A stretch of 64,000 nucleotides of DNA from Pseudomonadota bacterium (GTDB lineage: Bacteria > Myxococcota_A > Polyangia > GCA-2747355). Shown here one piece after another: positions 31,440 through 40,946 of this stretch. A model generated the notes under the pieces. It did not search any database. It was not told the DNA's origin and was given only the letters and a program-made list of their open reading frames with translations. Made by a program: the position numbers and the translations under genes. The stretch's first letter is position 1. Each line of letters begins with the position of its first letter. The stretch spans positions 1-64,000 of the forward strand of contig JADJDT010000014.1 in the NCBI GenBank assembly GCA_016702545.1, given 5' to 3'.

Positions 31440-32399
31440 ATGGAAGCCATCTTGCGCAAGCACTTCTGGGTCGTCTACCTGGCGCTGATCGCGCTCGGTG
31501 CCTATTTCGCGGCCCGTACGCTGTCAGAGCTGATCGCGGCGAAGATTCCAGTGCCCCACGCGAGGCCCGCACGGGCGGTGGCCTTTGCACCGCCACCGCA
31601 GCTCCCGCGCAGCATCGACTGGGCCGCTGTCGAGGCGCGCAATATCTTCTGCTCGACCTGTGCGCCCGCGGCCATGCAGGACCCGGCGGCCGACGCCGCC
31701 GCCGGCGTGGCTGGCGATGGGGTGGCGCCGAGCGAGCCCACCAAGAGCACCCTCAACCTCCAGCTGCTGGCGACGCTGGTGAGCGCGCGGGACGTGGCCT
31801 GGTCGCTCGCCGCGCTCTACGATCCCACGGCGGGTCGCACGCGGGTCTGCGGTATCGGCTCGGAGCTCGAGGGCCTGACGGTGACCGAGATCCGTGAGCG
31901 ACGCATCGTCCTGCTGCAGGGCAGTCGTCACGAGTACCTCGAGCTCGGCGAGTCCGGCAACGCGAGCAACTCACCGACGCAGGTGCCGATGGCGTCGGCC
32001 ATGTCGCCCTATGCTGCGGCGGGGCGCGGCACCGACGAGCTCGGGGCCCAGATCGCGTCGGGCGTACGGGCGACAGGGGGCACCAGCTGGGAGATCCAGC
32101 GCAGCGCGCTCAACCGCGTGCTGACCAACACGACCCTGCTGGCGCGCTCGGCGCGCATCATCCCGAGCATCCGCAACGGCAAGCCCGATGGTTTCCGCGT
32201 GGTCGGTATCCGTCCCGGCAGCCTCTACTCCTTGATCGGCATCCAGGATGGCGACCTGATCCAGGCGATCAACGGCTTGCCGATGACCACGCCCGAGGCC
32301 GCGCTCGAGGTCTACACCAAGGTGCGCAACGCCTCGCACCTGTCGATCAGCTTCAACCGTCTGGGGAAGCCCCTGACCCACGATTACGTGATTCGGTGA
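31440..32399 (+). CDS. gspC: type II secretion protein GspC
   Basis: A 319-residue bitopic inner-membrane protein. A short cytoplasmic start is followed by one transmembrane helix (FWVVYLALIALGAYFAARTL), a homology region (residues 60-180; includes IFCSTCAP and a NLQLLATLVSARDVAWSLA segment), and a C-terminal PDZ domain with GFRVVGIRPGSLYSLIGIQ and GDLIQAINGLP. GspC connects the inner-membrane platform to the GspD secretin. ATG 31440 is chosen because the sigma-54 promoter starts transcription downstream of the earlier TTG. It is followed 4 bp later by gspD. Confidence 0.88.
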   Translation: MEAILRKHFWVVYLALIALGAYFAARTLSELIAAKIPVPHARPARAVAFAPPPQLPRSIDWAAVEARNIFCSTCAPAAMQDPAADAAAGVAGDGVAPSEPTKSTLNLQLLATLVSARDVAWSLAALYDPTAGRTRVCGIGSELEGLTVTEIRERRIVLLQGSRHEYLELGESGNASNSPTQVPMASAMSPYAAAGRGTDELGAQIASGVRATGGTSWEIQRSALNRVLTNTTLLARSARIIPSIRNGKPDGFRVVGIRPGSLYSLIGIQDGDLIQAINGLPMTTPEAALEVYTKVRNASHLSISFNRLGKPLTHDYVIR

Positions 32400-32403
32400 A
32401 TCT

Positions 32404-35067
32404 ATGACGATGCGCTCGCTGCTCGATCCCCAACGCCTCCCGAGACTGTTTGTCGCCGTGCTGCTGCTGGTGCTGGCCAGCGGCGGAGGCGCCCATGCTC
32501 AAGCGGCCGCGCCGCCGCCGGGGCCACCCGTTGCTGGGCCACTCGATCGGGTGGCGCGCCGCGATCTGCGCGAGGGCGACGCAGCGGGCGAGCGGGAGCG
32601 CCGGCGTCAGGCTCGCGCGTTGCGTCGGGCGCAGCGCGCGCTGGGGGTTGTCCCTGCGCCCGCGGGGGCTGCGTCCGCGCCGACCCCGAGCGCGCCGCCG
32701 CCGGTCGCGCCGCCCGCGCCGCCCGTGCTGTCGACGCCCTCCGCGCTCTCCGCGGCACCCGCAGCGGCCCCCGGCGAAGGAGCTGCAGCCCCGGGGGAGC
32801 GCGAGTTCAACGAGTGCTTGCGCGTGCCGGCCGGGCGTCGGATCAAGGTCACGCTCAAGCCCGAGTCGGATCTGGCCGACCTGGTCGGCTGGATCAGCGC
32901 GATGACGTGCAAGCAGTTCATCGTGGCTGCCGCGCTCCGGGGCCAGAAGGTGACGCTGGTTTCGCCCACGCCGGTGACCGCGGGGACGGCGTACCACGGC
33001 TTCATCAGCGCGCTGGAGGTGATGGGCCTGACCGTCGTGCCGGCCGGCCGGTACCTCAAGGTCGTGCAGAGCAACTGGGCCCTGCAGTCGCCGATTCCCA
33101 CCTATGCGGAGGGCGACGGGCGTCGGCCGCCGAATAGCGACGAGATCGTGACGCAGATCGTTCGCGCGCAGCACGTCGACGTCAACGAGCTGCTGGTGGT
33201 GCTGAGCAAGCTCAAATCGCGCAACGGCGACGTCACGGCCTACAAGGCCACCAACTCGCTGATCATCACCGATAGCGGCAACAACATCCTGCGCATGATG
33301 AGGGTGCTGAAGGAGCTCGATGTCGAGCTCGGCGGCGAGAAGATCTGGATTGTTCGCATGCGCTCCGCCGAGGCGGAAGAGGTGCTGAAGATTCTGCAGC
33401 AGGTCTTTGGGCCCCAGGGCGCGCAGCCGGCGCTGCCCCAGCTGCGGATGAAGCGCGGGCGCGAGGGCGAGCCGCCAGCGCCGCCGGTCGAAGGCGCGGA
33501 GGTCGACGAGCTGGGCACGGTCAGCGTCTCGAAGATGGTCGCGGACCCGCTCACCAACTCGCTGATCATCGTCGCCGCGCCGGCCTCCTACCTGCAGATC
33601 GCGTCGCTGATCAAGCGCCTCGATGTCGAGAGCGAGGGTGTCAACCAACGGATCCACGTCTACAACCTGGAGAACGGCTCGGCGGAGGAGGTGGCCACCA
33701 CCCTCTCCAGCCTGACGTCCGGCGGGGCGCGATCGAGCGCGACCCCCGGTGCGGCGACCTTGTTCGAGGGTGAGGTCAAGGTCACGGCCGACAAGGCGAC
33801 CAACTCGCTGGTGATCGTGGCCTCGACCAAGGACTACCTCAACACCCGACGCGTGATTCAAGAGCTCGATGTCCCGCGGCGCCAGGTCTTCGTCGAGGCG
33901 GTGATCATGGAGGTCTCGCTGAGCAAGGACCGCAAGCTCGGGCTGGGGTTCCACGGCGGTCTGCAGGTCGGAAAGACCACCAAGACCTTGCTCTTCGGCG
34001 GCCTCTTCGGACCGGACGCCAGCTCGCTCGCGCTGAGCCCGAGCCTGTTGAACGGCCTGGCCGCGGGCGCGCGGGGCACTGAGATCCCGGACTCGGGTAA
34101 GCTGCTGGGCCTTCCCGGCAACATCCCCGCCTTCGGCATCGTGCTCCAGGCGCTGCAGACCAGTGGCGACGTCAACGTGCTGTCGTCGCCGCACCTGCTC
34201 ACCACCGACAACCAGCAGGCGGAGATCACGGTCGGCGAGAATCTCCCCTTTCCTGCCGGTGTGCTCGGTGGACTGGGCCAGCTTGCGGGTCAGGCCGGCG
34301 CGGCCGGGCTGACGAACTCGCTGCTGCCGTCGATCTCGGTCCAACGGCAGGATGTCGCGCTCAAGCTACGCATCACGCCGCACGTCAACGCCAGCGACAT
34401 GGTGCGACTCGAGATCGAGCAGGAGGTCTCCGACGTCACGGATCGCAGCAGCACCCTCGGCCCGACGACGGCGAAGCGCGAGGTCAAGACGACCGTCGTC
34501 GTGCGCGACCAGCAGACCGTGGTGATCGGCGGCCTGATGAAGGACGCCGTGAGCCAGAACGAAACCAAGATCCCGGTGCTCGGCGACATCCCGATCCTGG
34601 GGGCGCTCTTTCGCCAGACCCAGCGCTCGGTGAAGAAGACCAACCTGATCATCGTGCTGACGCCCTACGTGATTCGCGACCAGGGCGACCTGCGCCGGAT
34701 CTTCGCCACCAAGCTGGAGGAGCGGCGGGAGTTCATCGAGCGCTACACCAGCTTCAGCGCGCCCGAGATCACGCACGCCATCGACTTTCGCCACAAGCAC
34801 GGGTTGCTCGCCGAGATGCATCGCGTCGGGCTGCAGGCCGACGAGGACGCGGCCTTGCTCGATCAGGCGCGCAAGGCGACCGAGGAGCGGGTCGTACCGA
34901 TGGACCTGCCGCGCACGGGCCCGAGAGTGCCGGCGAGCGAGCCCGCAGCGACGGCACCGGTCGAGCGCAGTGCGGACGAGGCTGCGACACCGGCACCGTC
35001 CGGCGAGCCGCCGCCCGGCCGGTCCGGTCCGCCCGGGTGGCCTCGGCGACCGGTGCCCGGCCGATGA
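32404..35067 (+). CDS. gspD: type II secretion outer-membrane secretin GspD
   Basis: An 887-residue secretin that forms the outer-membrane pore. It has a signal peptide ending in GGGAHAQ, a Pro-rich linker, N0-N3 domains with repeated NSLIITDSGN/NSLIIVAAP/NSLVIVASTK blocks, and a C-terminal secretin domain with VEAVIMEVSL and the signature VPVLGDIPILGALFR near residue 730. A Pro/Ala-rich tail of about 70 residues follows. Residues 95-130 make a long Ala/Pro linker. The stop overlaps the gspE start (ATGA), showing translational coupling. Length is larger than Escherichia GspD (about 650) because of N- and C-terminal linkers. Confidence 0.96.
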   Translation: MTMRSLLDPQRLPRLFVAVLLLVLASGGGAHAQAAAPPPGPPVAGPLDRVARRDLREGDAAGERERRRQARALRRAQRALGVVPAPAGAASAPTPSAPPPVAPPAPPVLSTPSALSAAPAAAPGEGAAAPGEREFNECLRVPAGRRIKVTLKPESDLADLVGWISAMTCKQFIVAAALRGQKVTLVSPTPVTAGTAYHGFISALEVMGLTVVPAGRYLKVVQSNWALQSPIPTYAEGDGRRPPNSDEIVTQIVRAQHVDVNELLVVLSKLKSRNGDVTAYKATNSLIITDSGNNILRMMRVLKELDVELGGEKIWIVRMRSAEAEEVLKILQQVFGPQGAQPALPQLRMKRGREGEPPAPPVEGAEVDELGTVSVSKMVADPLTNSLIIVAAPASYLQIASLIKRLDVESEGVNQRIHVYNLENGSAEEVATTLSSLTSGGARSSATPGAATLFEGEVKVTADKATNSLVIVASTKDYLNTRRVIQELDVPRRQVFVEAVIMEVSLSKDRKLGLGFHGGLQVGKTTKTLLFGGLFGPDASSLALSPSLLNGLAAGARGTEIPDSGKLLGLPGNIPAFGIVLQALQTSGDVNVLSSPHLLTTDNQQAEITVGENLPFPAGVLGGLGQLAGQAGAAGLTNSLLPSISVQRQDVALKLRITPHVNASDMVRLEIEQEVSDVTDRSSTLGPTTAKREVKTTVVVRDQQTVVIGGLMKDAVSQNETKIPVLGDIPILGALFRQTQRSVKKTNLIIVLTPYVIRDQGDLRRIFATKLEERREFIERYTSFSAPEITHAIDFRHKHGLLAEMHRVGLQADEDAALLDQARKATEERVVPMDLPRTGPRVPASEPAATAPVERSADEAATPAPSGEPPPGRSGPPGWPRRPVPGR

Positions 35068-36803
35068 CGCAGGAGCAGGCCTTCGCCGCGATCCTGCTGC
35101 GCGATAGCACGCTGACGCGCGAGCAGCTCGAGCAGGCGGCCGAGTCGCAACGGCTGGAGGGCGGCACGCTGGCCGAGGCGCTGCTGCGGCTGCGAGTCTT
35201 GCCCGAGGAGCAGGTGCTCCGCGCGCTGGCGCAGCACCTGGCGTTGGAGTTCACCAGCCACCTCGACGCCGAGGCGGTCGACGCCAGCTTGCTAGCGAAC
35301 CTGCCGATCAACTTCGCCAAGACCCACCTGGTACTGCCCCTGCACCGCGACGACGGCCGCATCCGCGTGGCGCTGGCCAACCCACACGCGATCTTCGCCG
35401 CCGACGATCTGCGCACGCTGCTGGGGGCCGAGATCTTGCCGGTGCTGGCGACCAGCGAGCGCGTGCTCGACCTGATCAATCGCGTCTACGCCAAGCGCAC
35501 CAGCACGGTGGAGCTGGAGGAGAACGAGGAGTTCCAGGGCAACGCCGAGGAGCTGGTCGACATCATCGACGTCACGGACGAGGCGCCGATCATCCGCTGG
35601 GTCAATTCGCTGATCTTTCAGGCCATCAAGGAGCGCGCCTCGGACATCCACGTCGAGCCCGGCGAGCGCGAGGTGGTGGTGCGCTACCGCATCGACGGCG
35701 TGCTCTACGAGGTGCGGCGCGCCAACCGCAACTACCTGCCGAGCATCGTGGCGCGCGTGAAGATCATGGCGGGCCTCAACATCGCCGAGAAGCGCCTGCC
35801 GCAGGACGGTCGCATTCGCCGCCGCATCGCCGGCAAGGACATCGACATGCGCGTGGCGACGGCGCCGACCGCGCGCGGCGAGCGGGTGACGATTCGTCTG
35901 CTGGACAAGTCGACGGTGGTGTTGAATCTGGCGGAGATCGGGCTCGATCCCGCGCATCTGACGCAGATCAACGAGCTGATCCGGCGTCCCAATGGCATCC
36001 TGCTGGTGACCGGCCCGACCGGCAGCGGCAAGACCACGACGCTCTATGCTGCGCTCTCGGCGATCAACACGCCTGACAAGAACATCCTGACGATCGAGGA
36101 TCCGGTCGAGTACCAGCTCGAGGGCATCAGCCAGACGCAGGTCAACCCGAAGATCGAGCTCACCTTCGCCAACGGGCTGCGCTCGTTTCTGCGCCACGAT
36201 CCCGACGTGATCATGGTCGGCGAGATTCGCGATCTCGAGACGGCGGAGATCGCGATCCAGGCCTCGCTGACCGGCCACCTCGTGTTCTCGACGCTGCACA
36301 CCAACGACGCGCCCAGCGCCATCACCCGCCTGGTGGACATGGATGTCGAGCCCTTCCTCGTGGCCTCGTCGGTGATCGGGCTGGTGGCGCAGCGGCTGGT
36401 GCGCAAGGTCTGCCCCGAGTGCAAGCGCTTGCGCGCCGCGACGGCCGACGAGATCGCCGGGCTCGGGCTGAGCGTCGAGCAGTTCCGCTCGGAGGCGGCG
36501 GGCGATCATCCCTTCAACGATGCCAAGCGGCCGGCGCCGCCGCCGGGAATGGTCTACCAGGCGGTCGGCTGCCCGGCCTGCCTCGACACGGGCTACGCCG
36601 GGCGCGTCGGCATCTACGAGCTGATGCTGCTGGGCGAGGAGGTGCGGGCGCTGGTGCTCAAGCAGTCCGATGCCAACGCGATCAAGCGGGCGGCCGTGGC
36701 AGCGGGGATGCGGACCTTGCGGATGGACGGCGCGCGCAAGGTGATCTGCGGGATGACGACGATCGAGGAAGTGATGCGCGTCACGCAGGAAGACGCGGTC
36801 TGA
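35064..36803 (+). CDS. gspE: type II secretion ATPase GspE
   Basis: A 579-residue cytoplasmic ATPase that powers pseudopilus assembly. An N-terminal domain (residues 1-150) for GspL binding is followed by the C-terminal motor with ASDIHVEP, a Walker A GPTGSGKTTTLYAAL, an Asp box (NILTIEDPVEYQL), RSFLRHDPDVIMVGEIRDLETAEIAIQASLTGHLV, and a tetracysteine zinc site formed by CPEC and CPAC. The start ATG at 35064 is the one overlapping the gspD stop and beginning MTQEQAF; an upstream in-frame codon at 35037 is disfavoured. Confidence 0.97.
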   Translation: MTQEQAFAAILLRDSTLTREQLEQAAESQRLEGGTLAEALLRLRVLPEEQVLRALAQHLALEFTSHLDAEAVDASLLANLPINFAKTHLVLPLHRDDGRIRVALANPHAIFAADDLRTLLGAEILPVLATSERVLDLINRVYAKRTSTVELEENEEFQGNAEELVDIIDVTDEAPIIRWVNSLIFQAIKERASDIHVEPGEREVVVRYRIDGVLYEVRRANRNYLPSIVARVKIMAGLNIAEKRLPQDGRIRRRIAGKDIDMRVATAPTARGERVTIRLLDKSTVVLNLAEIGLDPAHLTQINELIRRPNGILLVTGPTGSGKTTTLYAALSAINTPDKNILTIEDPVEYQLEGISQTQVNPKIELTFANGLRSFLRHDPDVIMVGEIRDLETAEIAIQASLTGHLVFSTLHTNDAPSAITRLVDMDVEPFLVASSVIGLVAQRLVRKVCPECKRLRAATADEIAGLGLSVEQFRSEAAGDHPFNDAKRPAPPPGMVYQAVGCPACLDTGYAGRVGIYELMLLGEEVRALVLKQSDANAIKRAAVAAGMRTLRMDGARKVICGMTTIEEVMRVTQEDAV

Positions 36804-36807
36804 CGCG

Positions 36808-38049
36808 ATGCCGGCCTATGCCTACAAGGCGCTCGATGCCCGGGGGCGGAGCCGCAACGGCACGCGGGACGCCGACAGCCCGCGCGTGTTGCGCGCGCTC
36901 TTGCGCAAGGAGGGGGTCTTCGTCACCGAGCTGCACGAGACGCACGCCACCCCGGTGGCCCGCGGCGGCACGCTCGGTCGCGACGTGGATTGGCGGCGCT
37001 GGTTCGACCGCGTGGAGCCGCGCGACGTGGGGGTGCTGACGCGACAGCTCGGGACCCTGCTGCGCGCGGGCATCCCGCTGACCGAGGCGCTGCAAGCGCT
37101 GCTCGAGCAGAATACGTCGCAGCAGCTGGGCCGGGTGCTGGCGGAGGTACGGACCCGCGTCAACGAAGGCACCTCGTTGGCCGAGGCCCTGGCGGTGCAC
37201 GGCGCGATCTTCCCCGAACTCTACGTCAGCATGGTGCGGGCGGGCGAGGCCGCGGGGAACCTCGAGCAAGTGCTGCTGCGGCTGGCCGACTTCATGGACG
37301 CGCAGGTGCGGCTGCGCGGCAAGGTCGTCGGGGCCCTGACCTACCCGGCCGTGCTGCTCGGGGTGGCGACGATGGCGATCTTCATGCTGATGAAGGTCGT
37401 CGTGCCCAAGGTGACGGCGATCTTCGCCGACGTCGGTCAGGCGCTGCCCTGGTACACGCGGCTGCTGGTGGCCAGCAGTGAGCTGGTCAGCGGCTACTGG
37501 TGGTTGCTGGCGGCGCTCGCCTTCGGCGTCTGGCGGCTGTTCGCGCGCTGGCGGCGCACGCCGAAGGGCCGCCTGCACTGGGACCGTTTGGTGCTCGGGA
37601 TGTGGCTGGTCGGCCCCTTGGCGCGAATGGTGGCGATCAGTCGCTTTGCTCGCACGCTCGGCACGATGCTCGGCGCCGGCGTGCCCTTGCTCCAGTCGCT
37701 GGAGATCGTGAAGGCGATTCTCGGCAATCGCGTGCTGATGGATGTCGTGGACCAGGCGCGGGCGGCGATCCGCGAAGGCGAGAGCATCGCCGAGCCGCTG
37801 GCGCGCAGCGGGCAGTTCCCGCCGGTCGTGACGCGGATGATCGCGGTGGGTGAGCGCTCGGGACAGCTCGAGAGCATGCTCGCGACGGTGGCGGATTCCT
37901 ATGAGACCGAGGTCGACCTCAAGCTGGGGCGACTGACCACGGTGCTCGGTCCGCTGATGATCGTGGTGATGGGCGGCATGATCGGCTTCATCGTGTTCTC
38001 GATCTTCATGCCGATCTTCCAAATGAACGACCTGATCGGTGGCGAGTAG
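36808..38049 (+). CDS. gspF: type II secretion inner-membrane protein GspF
   Basis: A 413-residue polytopic membrane protein; GspF is the rotor-like partner of GspE in the inner-membrane platform. Two duplicated cytoplasmic four-helix domains are visible (GTLLRAGIPLTEALQALLEQ and GTMLGAGVPLLQSLEIVKAIL) and three transmembrane segments, the last ending LMIVVMGGMIGFIVFSIFMPIFQMN. It starts 4 bp after gspE. Confidence 0.95.
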   Translation: MPAYAYKALDARGRSRNGTRDADSPRVLRALLRKEGVFVTELHETHATPVARGGTLGRDVDWRRWFDRVEPRDVGVLTRQLGTLLRAGIPLTEALQALLEQNTSQQLGRVLAEVRTRVNEGTSLAEALAVHGAIFPELYVSMVRAGEAAGNLEQVLLRLADFMDAQVRLRGKVVGALTYPAVLLGVATMAIFMLMKVVVPKVTAIFADVGQALPWYTRLLVASSELVSGYWWLLAALAFGVWRLFARWRRTPKGRLHWDRLVLGMWLVGPLARMVAISRFARTLGTMLGAGVPLLQSLEIVKAILGNRVLMDVVDQARAAIREGESIAEPLARSGQFPPVVTRMIAVGERSGQLESMLATVADSYETEVDLKLGRLTTVLGPLMIVVMGGMIGFIVFSIFMPIFQMNDLIGGE

Positions 38050-38077
38050 GCGCGCTGGTGGCGCCGCGGAGGAGACG

Positions 38078-38542
38078 ATGGAACGAGCTCAGGACAACGG
38101 GGCGATCGGTGGTTGGTGGCGCAGGGTGCGGGGCTCGCGGGCCGCGCTGGCGCGCCGGCGGCGGACGCGGGGCGCCAGCGACGGCTTCACCCTGATCGAA
38201 ATCATGGTGGTCGTGATGATCATCGGGTTGATCGTCGGCTCGGTCGGCTTCGTCGCCTTCAACAAGTTCAAGAAGGCGCAGGTCAAGAACGCTCAGGCGA
38301 TCGTCAAGACGGTCGAGGGCGCGATCGAGATGTACATGATGGACCACAACGGCGAGTGCCCCAAGGACCTGTCGGAGCTGCGCTCGCAGCGCATCCTGAC
38401 CAAAGAGCCGAAGGACCCCTGGAACGAGATGATCGTCTTCCGCTGCCCTGGGGAGAAGAACAGCGACGGCGCCGACGTGCTCTCCAAGGGCCCCGACAAG
38501 AAGGAAGGTACGGAGGACGACCTGAAGAACTGGGACGAGTAG
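38078..38542 (+). CDS. gspG: major pseudopilin GspG
   Basis: A 154-residue prepilin. A long charged leader of about 35 residues precedes the prepilin peptidase site G|FTLIEIMVV and the hydrophobic N-helix. The C-terminal globular domain has the GspG signature PKDPWNEM and a calcium-binding-type tail rich in Asp/Gly/Lys (GPDKKEGTEDDLKNW). The start at 38078 has a GAGGAG site and begins MERAQDN. GspG is the main subunit of the pseudopilus. It is followed 9 bp later by gspH. Confidence 0.96.
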   Translation: MERAQDNGAIGGWWRRVRGSRAALARRRRTRGASDGFTLIEIMVVVMIIGLIVGSVGFVAFNKFKKAQVKNAQAIVKTVEGAIEMYMMDHNGECPKDLSELRSQRILTKEPKDPWNEMIVFRCPGEKNSDGADVLSKGPDKKEGTEDDLKNWDE

Positions 38543-38551
38543 GAGCCGCGC

Positions 38552-39490
38552 GTGACCGCCACCTCTACCGTGCCCGCGCCCGTCGCGCTCGCCGTCGCCG
38601 TACCGGGCAGGATCGTCGGTGCGGCGCTGCGCGCGGCTGGTGCCCGGCCGGTCGCGCGGGCGGCCCGCAGCCCGGTGGCCGGCTTCACGCTGATCGAGCT
38701 GATGGTGGTGTTGGCGCTGATGGCGCTGATGATGGGTGCGGCGACCGTTTCGTTGCGCTCGGTGCTGCAGAGCGAGCTGCGTAGCGCGGCCGCACGGACG
38801 GCCGCCGCGCTGGCGGCCGCCTTCGATCGCGCGGCGATCAGCGGACGGACGGTGCGGGTGGCGCTCGACCTCGATCGGGGCGCGCTGTGGCTCGAGACCG
38901 CCAATCGCGCGGTGGCGCTGGTGGCGCCGCGCGAAGGGCACGCGGGTCCCGCGGAGGCGGCGGGGGCGGGGGCGACGCCCGCGACCGAGGAGCAGAGCGC
39001 GGAGGAGGGCGAGGAGGAGGCAGCGGAGGGCGAGCCCGAGGCCGGCGCGACGGCAGCACCTTTACCCTTCGGGCTGGGCGGCGGGACCGAGGACGAGGCG
39101 GCGGGCATCGATCCCCAGGCGCTGTTGGCGGCGCACGAGCGCGACCTCGCCCCCGTGCGGCGTCCGCCGCCGGCCTTTCGGGCGGTCAAGGGCGCGGCGG
39201 GAAAGCCTCAGCGCCTGGGCCGCGGGGTCGAGGTCGAGGCCGTGCTGACGCCGCGCCTCGAGGAAGCGCAGGCCAAGGGCGTGGCGTATGTCTACTGCTT
39301 CGCACAGGGCCAGGCCGAGCCGGCGGTCGTCGTCCTGCGCAGCGGCGAGGAGAGCTACTACTCGGTGACGTTACACCCGCTGAGCGGTCGCGCTCGGGTG
39401 CATGCCTGCCGCGTGGCGCTGCCGCGCGACTTCGGTGACGAGGAAGCCGCGGCGCTGCTCGATGGCCGCGACCCCTGTGAGGGACGCTGA
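38552..39490 (+). CDS. gspH: minor pseudopilin GspH
   Basis: A 312-residue prepilin-like protein starting at GTG 38552. A leader of about 43 residues precedes the processing site G|FTLIELMVVLALMALM. The globular domain carries an unusual acidic insertion (Glu/Ala-rich, residues about 145-165) and is longer than typical GspH (about 180). The C-terminal end has SYYSVTLHPLSGRARVH. GspH caps or stabilises the pseudopilus tip. Its stop overlaps the gspI start by 1 bp. Confidence 0.85.
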   Translation: MTATSTVPAPVALAVAVPGRIVGAALRAAGARPVARAARSPVAGFTLIELMVVLALMALMMGAATVSLRSVLQSELRSAAARTAAALAAAFDRAAISGRTVRVALDLDRGALWLETANRAVALVAPREGHAGPAEAAGAGATPATEEQSAEEGEEEAAEGEPEAGATAAPLPFGLGGGTEDEAAGIDPQALLAAHERDLAPVRRPPPAFRAVKGAAGKPQRLGRGVEVEAVLTPRLEEAQAKGVAYVYCFAQGQAEPAVVVLRSGEESYYSVTLHPLSGRARVHACRVALPRDFGDEEAAALLDGRDPCEGR

Positions 39491-40164
39491 TGCCACGCCA
39501 CGCGCACGAGCCAGGGCGAGCGGCCCAGCCGGCGGCGGCGGAGGCGACCGGCTTCACGCTGGTCGAGGTGATGGTGGCGCTGGCGATTCTGGCGCTGGCG
39601 CTGACGGTCGTGGCCGAGGCGCAGCAGGCCGGCATGCGCAGCACCCGGCGGGCGCAGTTGTTGACGACGGCGACGATGTTGGCGCGCGAGAAGATGATCG
39701 ACGTCGAGGAGCGGCTGTACGAGCACGGCTTCTCGCAGTTCGAGGAGGAGCAGGAGGGGGACTTCCGCGCCGAGGGGCTGGAGCAGTTTCGCTATCACGT
39801 GCGCATCGACAAGGTCGAGCTGCCGAGCGGCCTCGACGCGCAGGCCCTCGCGGGAGCGCTCGGCGGCGCTGGGGGCGCCAGCGGCTCAGGCAGCCCCGGC
39901 GGTTCGGGCGGCTCCGGCGGTGGAACGAGTGGTGCCACGGCCATCGGCGGTCAGCTGCTCGGCAGCCAGATGGAGCTGTTCCGCAAGGTGCTCGAGCAGT
40001 CGATTCGCCGCGTCTCGCTGCAGGTGCTGTGGCGCGAAGGCCGCAGTCAGCAGCGCGTTCAGCTCGACGCCTATTTCACCGACCCGTCGCAGGTCGGCGG
40101 TGGCATGATGCCAAACCTGGGAGCGCTGGGGGCAGGCCAACGGGGCGTTGGGGTGTCGCCGTGA
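39490..40164 (+). CDS. gspI: minor pseudopilin GspI
   Basis: A 224-residue prepilin. The processing site G|FTLVEVMVALAILALAL follows a 20-residue leader. The C-terminal part contains a Gly/Ser-rich insertion (GGASGSGSPGGSGG near residues 130-145), then LQVLWREG. The start overlaps the gspH stop and its stop overlaps the gspJ start (GTGA). GspI initiates the pseudopilus tip complex with GspJ and GspK. Confidence 0.88.
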   Translation: MPRHAHEPGRAAQPAAAEATGFTLVEVMVALAILALALTVVAEAQQAGMRSTRRAQLLTTATMLAREKMIDVEERLYEHGFSQFEEEQEGDFRAEGLEQFRYHVRIDKVELPSGLDAQALAGALGGAGGASGSGSPGGSGGSGGGTSGATAIGGQLLGSQMELFRKVLEQSIRRVSLQVLWREGRSQQRVQLDAYFTDPSQVGGGMMPNLGALGAGQRGVGVSP

Positions 40165-40946
40165 AGCCCGCGGGCGCGCTGCGTTCGTGCGGGCCAGGTC
40201 TTGGGGCCCCGACACGCGGGCGCGCCGGTCGCGGCGAGCGCAGGAGACCGCTCCCCGTCGACGATGGTCGCGCGGGCTTCACGCTGATCGAGGTGCTGCT
40301 GAGCCTGGCGATCATGGCGATGATGGTCGCGCTGGCCTGGGGCTCCTTCTCCTTCACGGCGCGCAGCAAGAATGCGAGCGAGCGCTCGATCGCCCGCTAT
40401 CAGCAGGTGCGCACGGCGCTCAACCGCATCGCGCGCGAGCTGGCGATGGCCTACCTCTCGAAGAACGACCAGGTCGGCGCGCTGCGTCCGCGGACGCTCT
40501 TTGTGGGCAAGCGCGGCGGCAGGGTCGATGAGCTGACCTTCTCGACCTTGGCGCACGTGCGGCTGCGCGAGAACGCGCGGGAGTGCGATCAGAGCGTCTT
40601 GCGCTACTCGGTCGCGGCCGAGGGCCCGGGGCGCGCGGGCCGGCAACGCTTGCTGCGGCGCGAGAGCCGGCGGCTGGGCAGCGATCGTGAGGCCGACGAG
40701 GACGGTGCGGCCTATGTCGTCCTCGACGACCTCCGGTCGCTGCGCTTCGAGTATTACGATGCGCCGGCGAAGGAGTGGCGTGAGGAGTGGAGCACGGTGG
40801 CAGCCGACGGTCAGCCCGACCGCCTGCCCGACATTGTCCGTATCGTCGTGACGGTGCTCGACGAGCGCGAGCGCGAGCAGACCTTTCGCACGGCCGCGCG
40901 CACCTTCCTGAGGGATCCGCTGTGGGTGTCATCCGCCGTCGACTGA
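40161..40946 (+). CDS. gspJ: minor pseudopilin GspJ
   Basis: A 261-residue prepilin beginning at GTG 40161 within the gspI stop. After an Arg-rich leader, the processing site G|FTLIEVLLSLAIMAMMVAL is followed by a GspJ-type globular domain with LNRIARELAMAYLSKN, RSLRFEYYDAPAKEWREEW and a C-terminal FRTAARTFL. It belongs to the pseudopilus tip complex. It overlaps gspK by 25 bp. Confidence 0.88.
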   Translation: MKPAGALRSCGPGLGAPTRGRAGRGERRRPLPVDDGRAGFTLIEVLLSLAIMAMMVALAWGSFSFTARSKNASERSIARYQQVRTALNRIARELAMAYLSKNDQVGALRPRTLFVGKRGGRVDELTFSTLAHVRLRENARECDQSVLRYSVAAEGPGRAGRQRLLRRESRRLGSDREADEDGAAYVVLDDLRSLRFEYYDAPAKEWREEWSTVAADGQPDRLPDIVRIVVTVLDEREREQTFRTAARTFLRDPLWVSSAVD

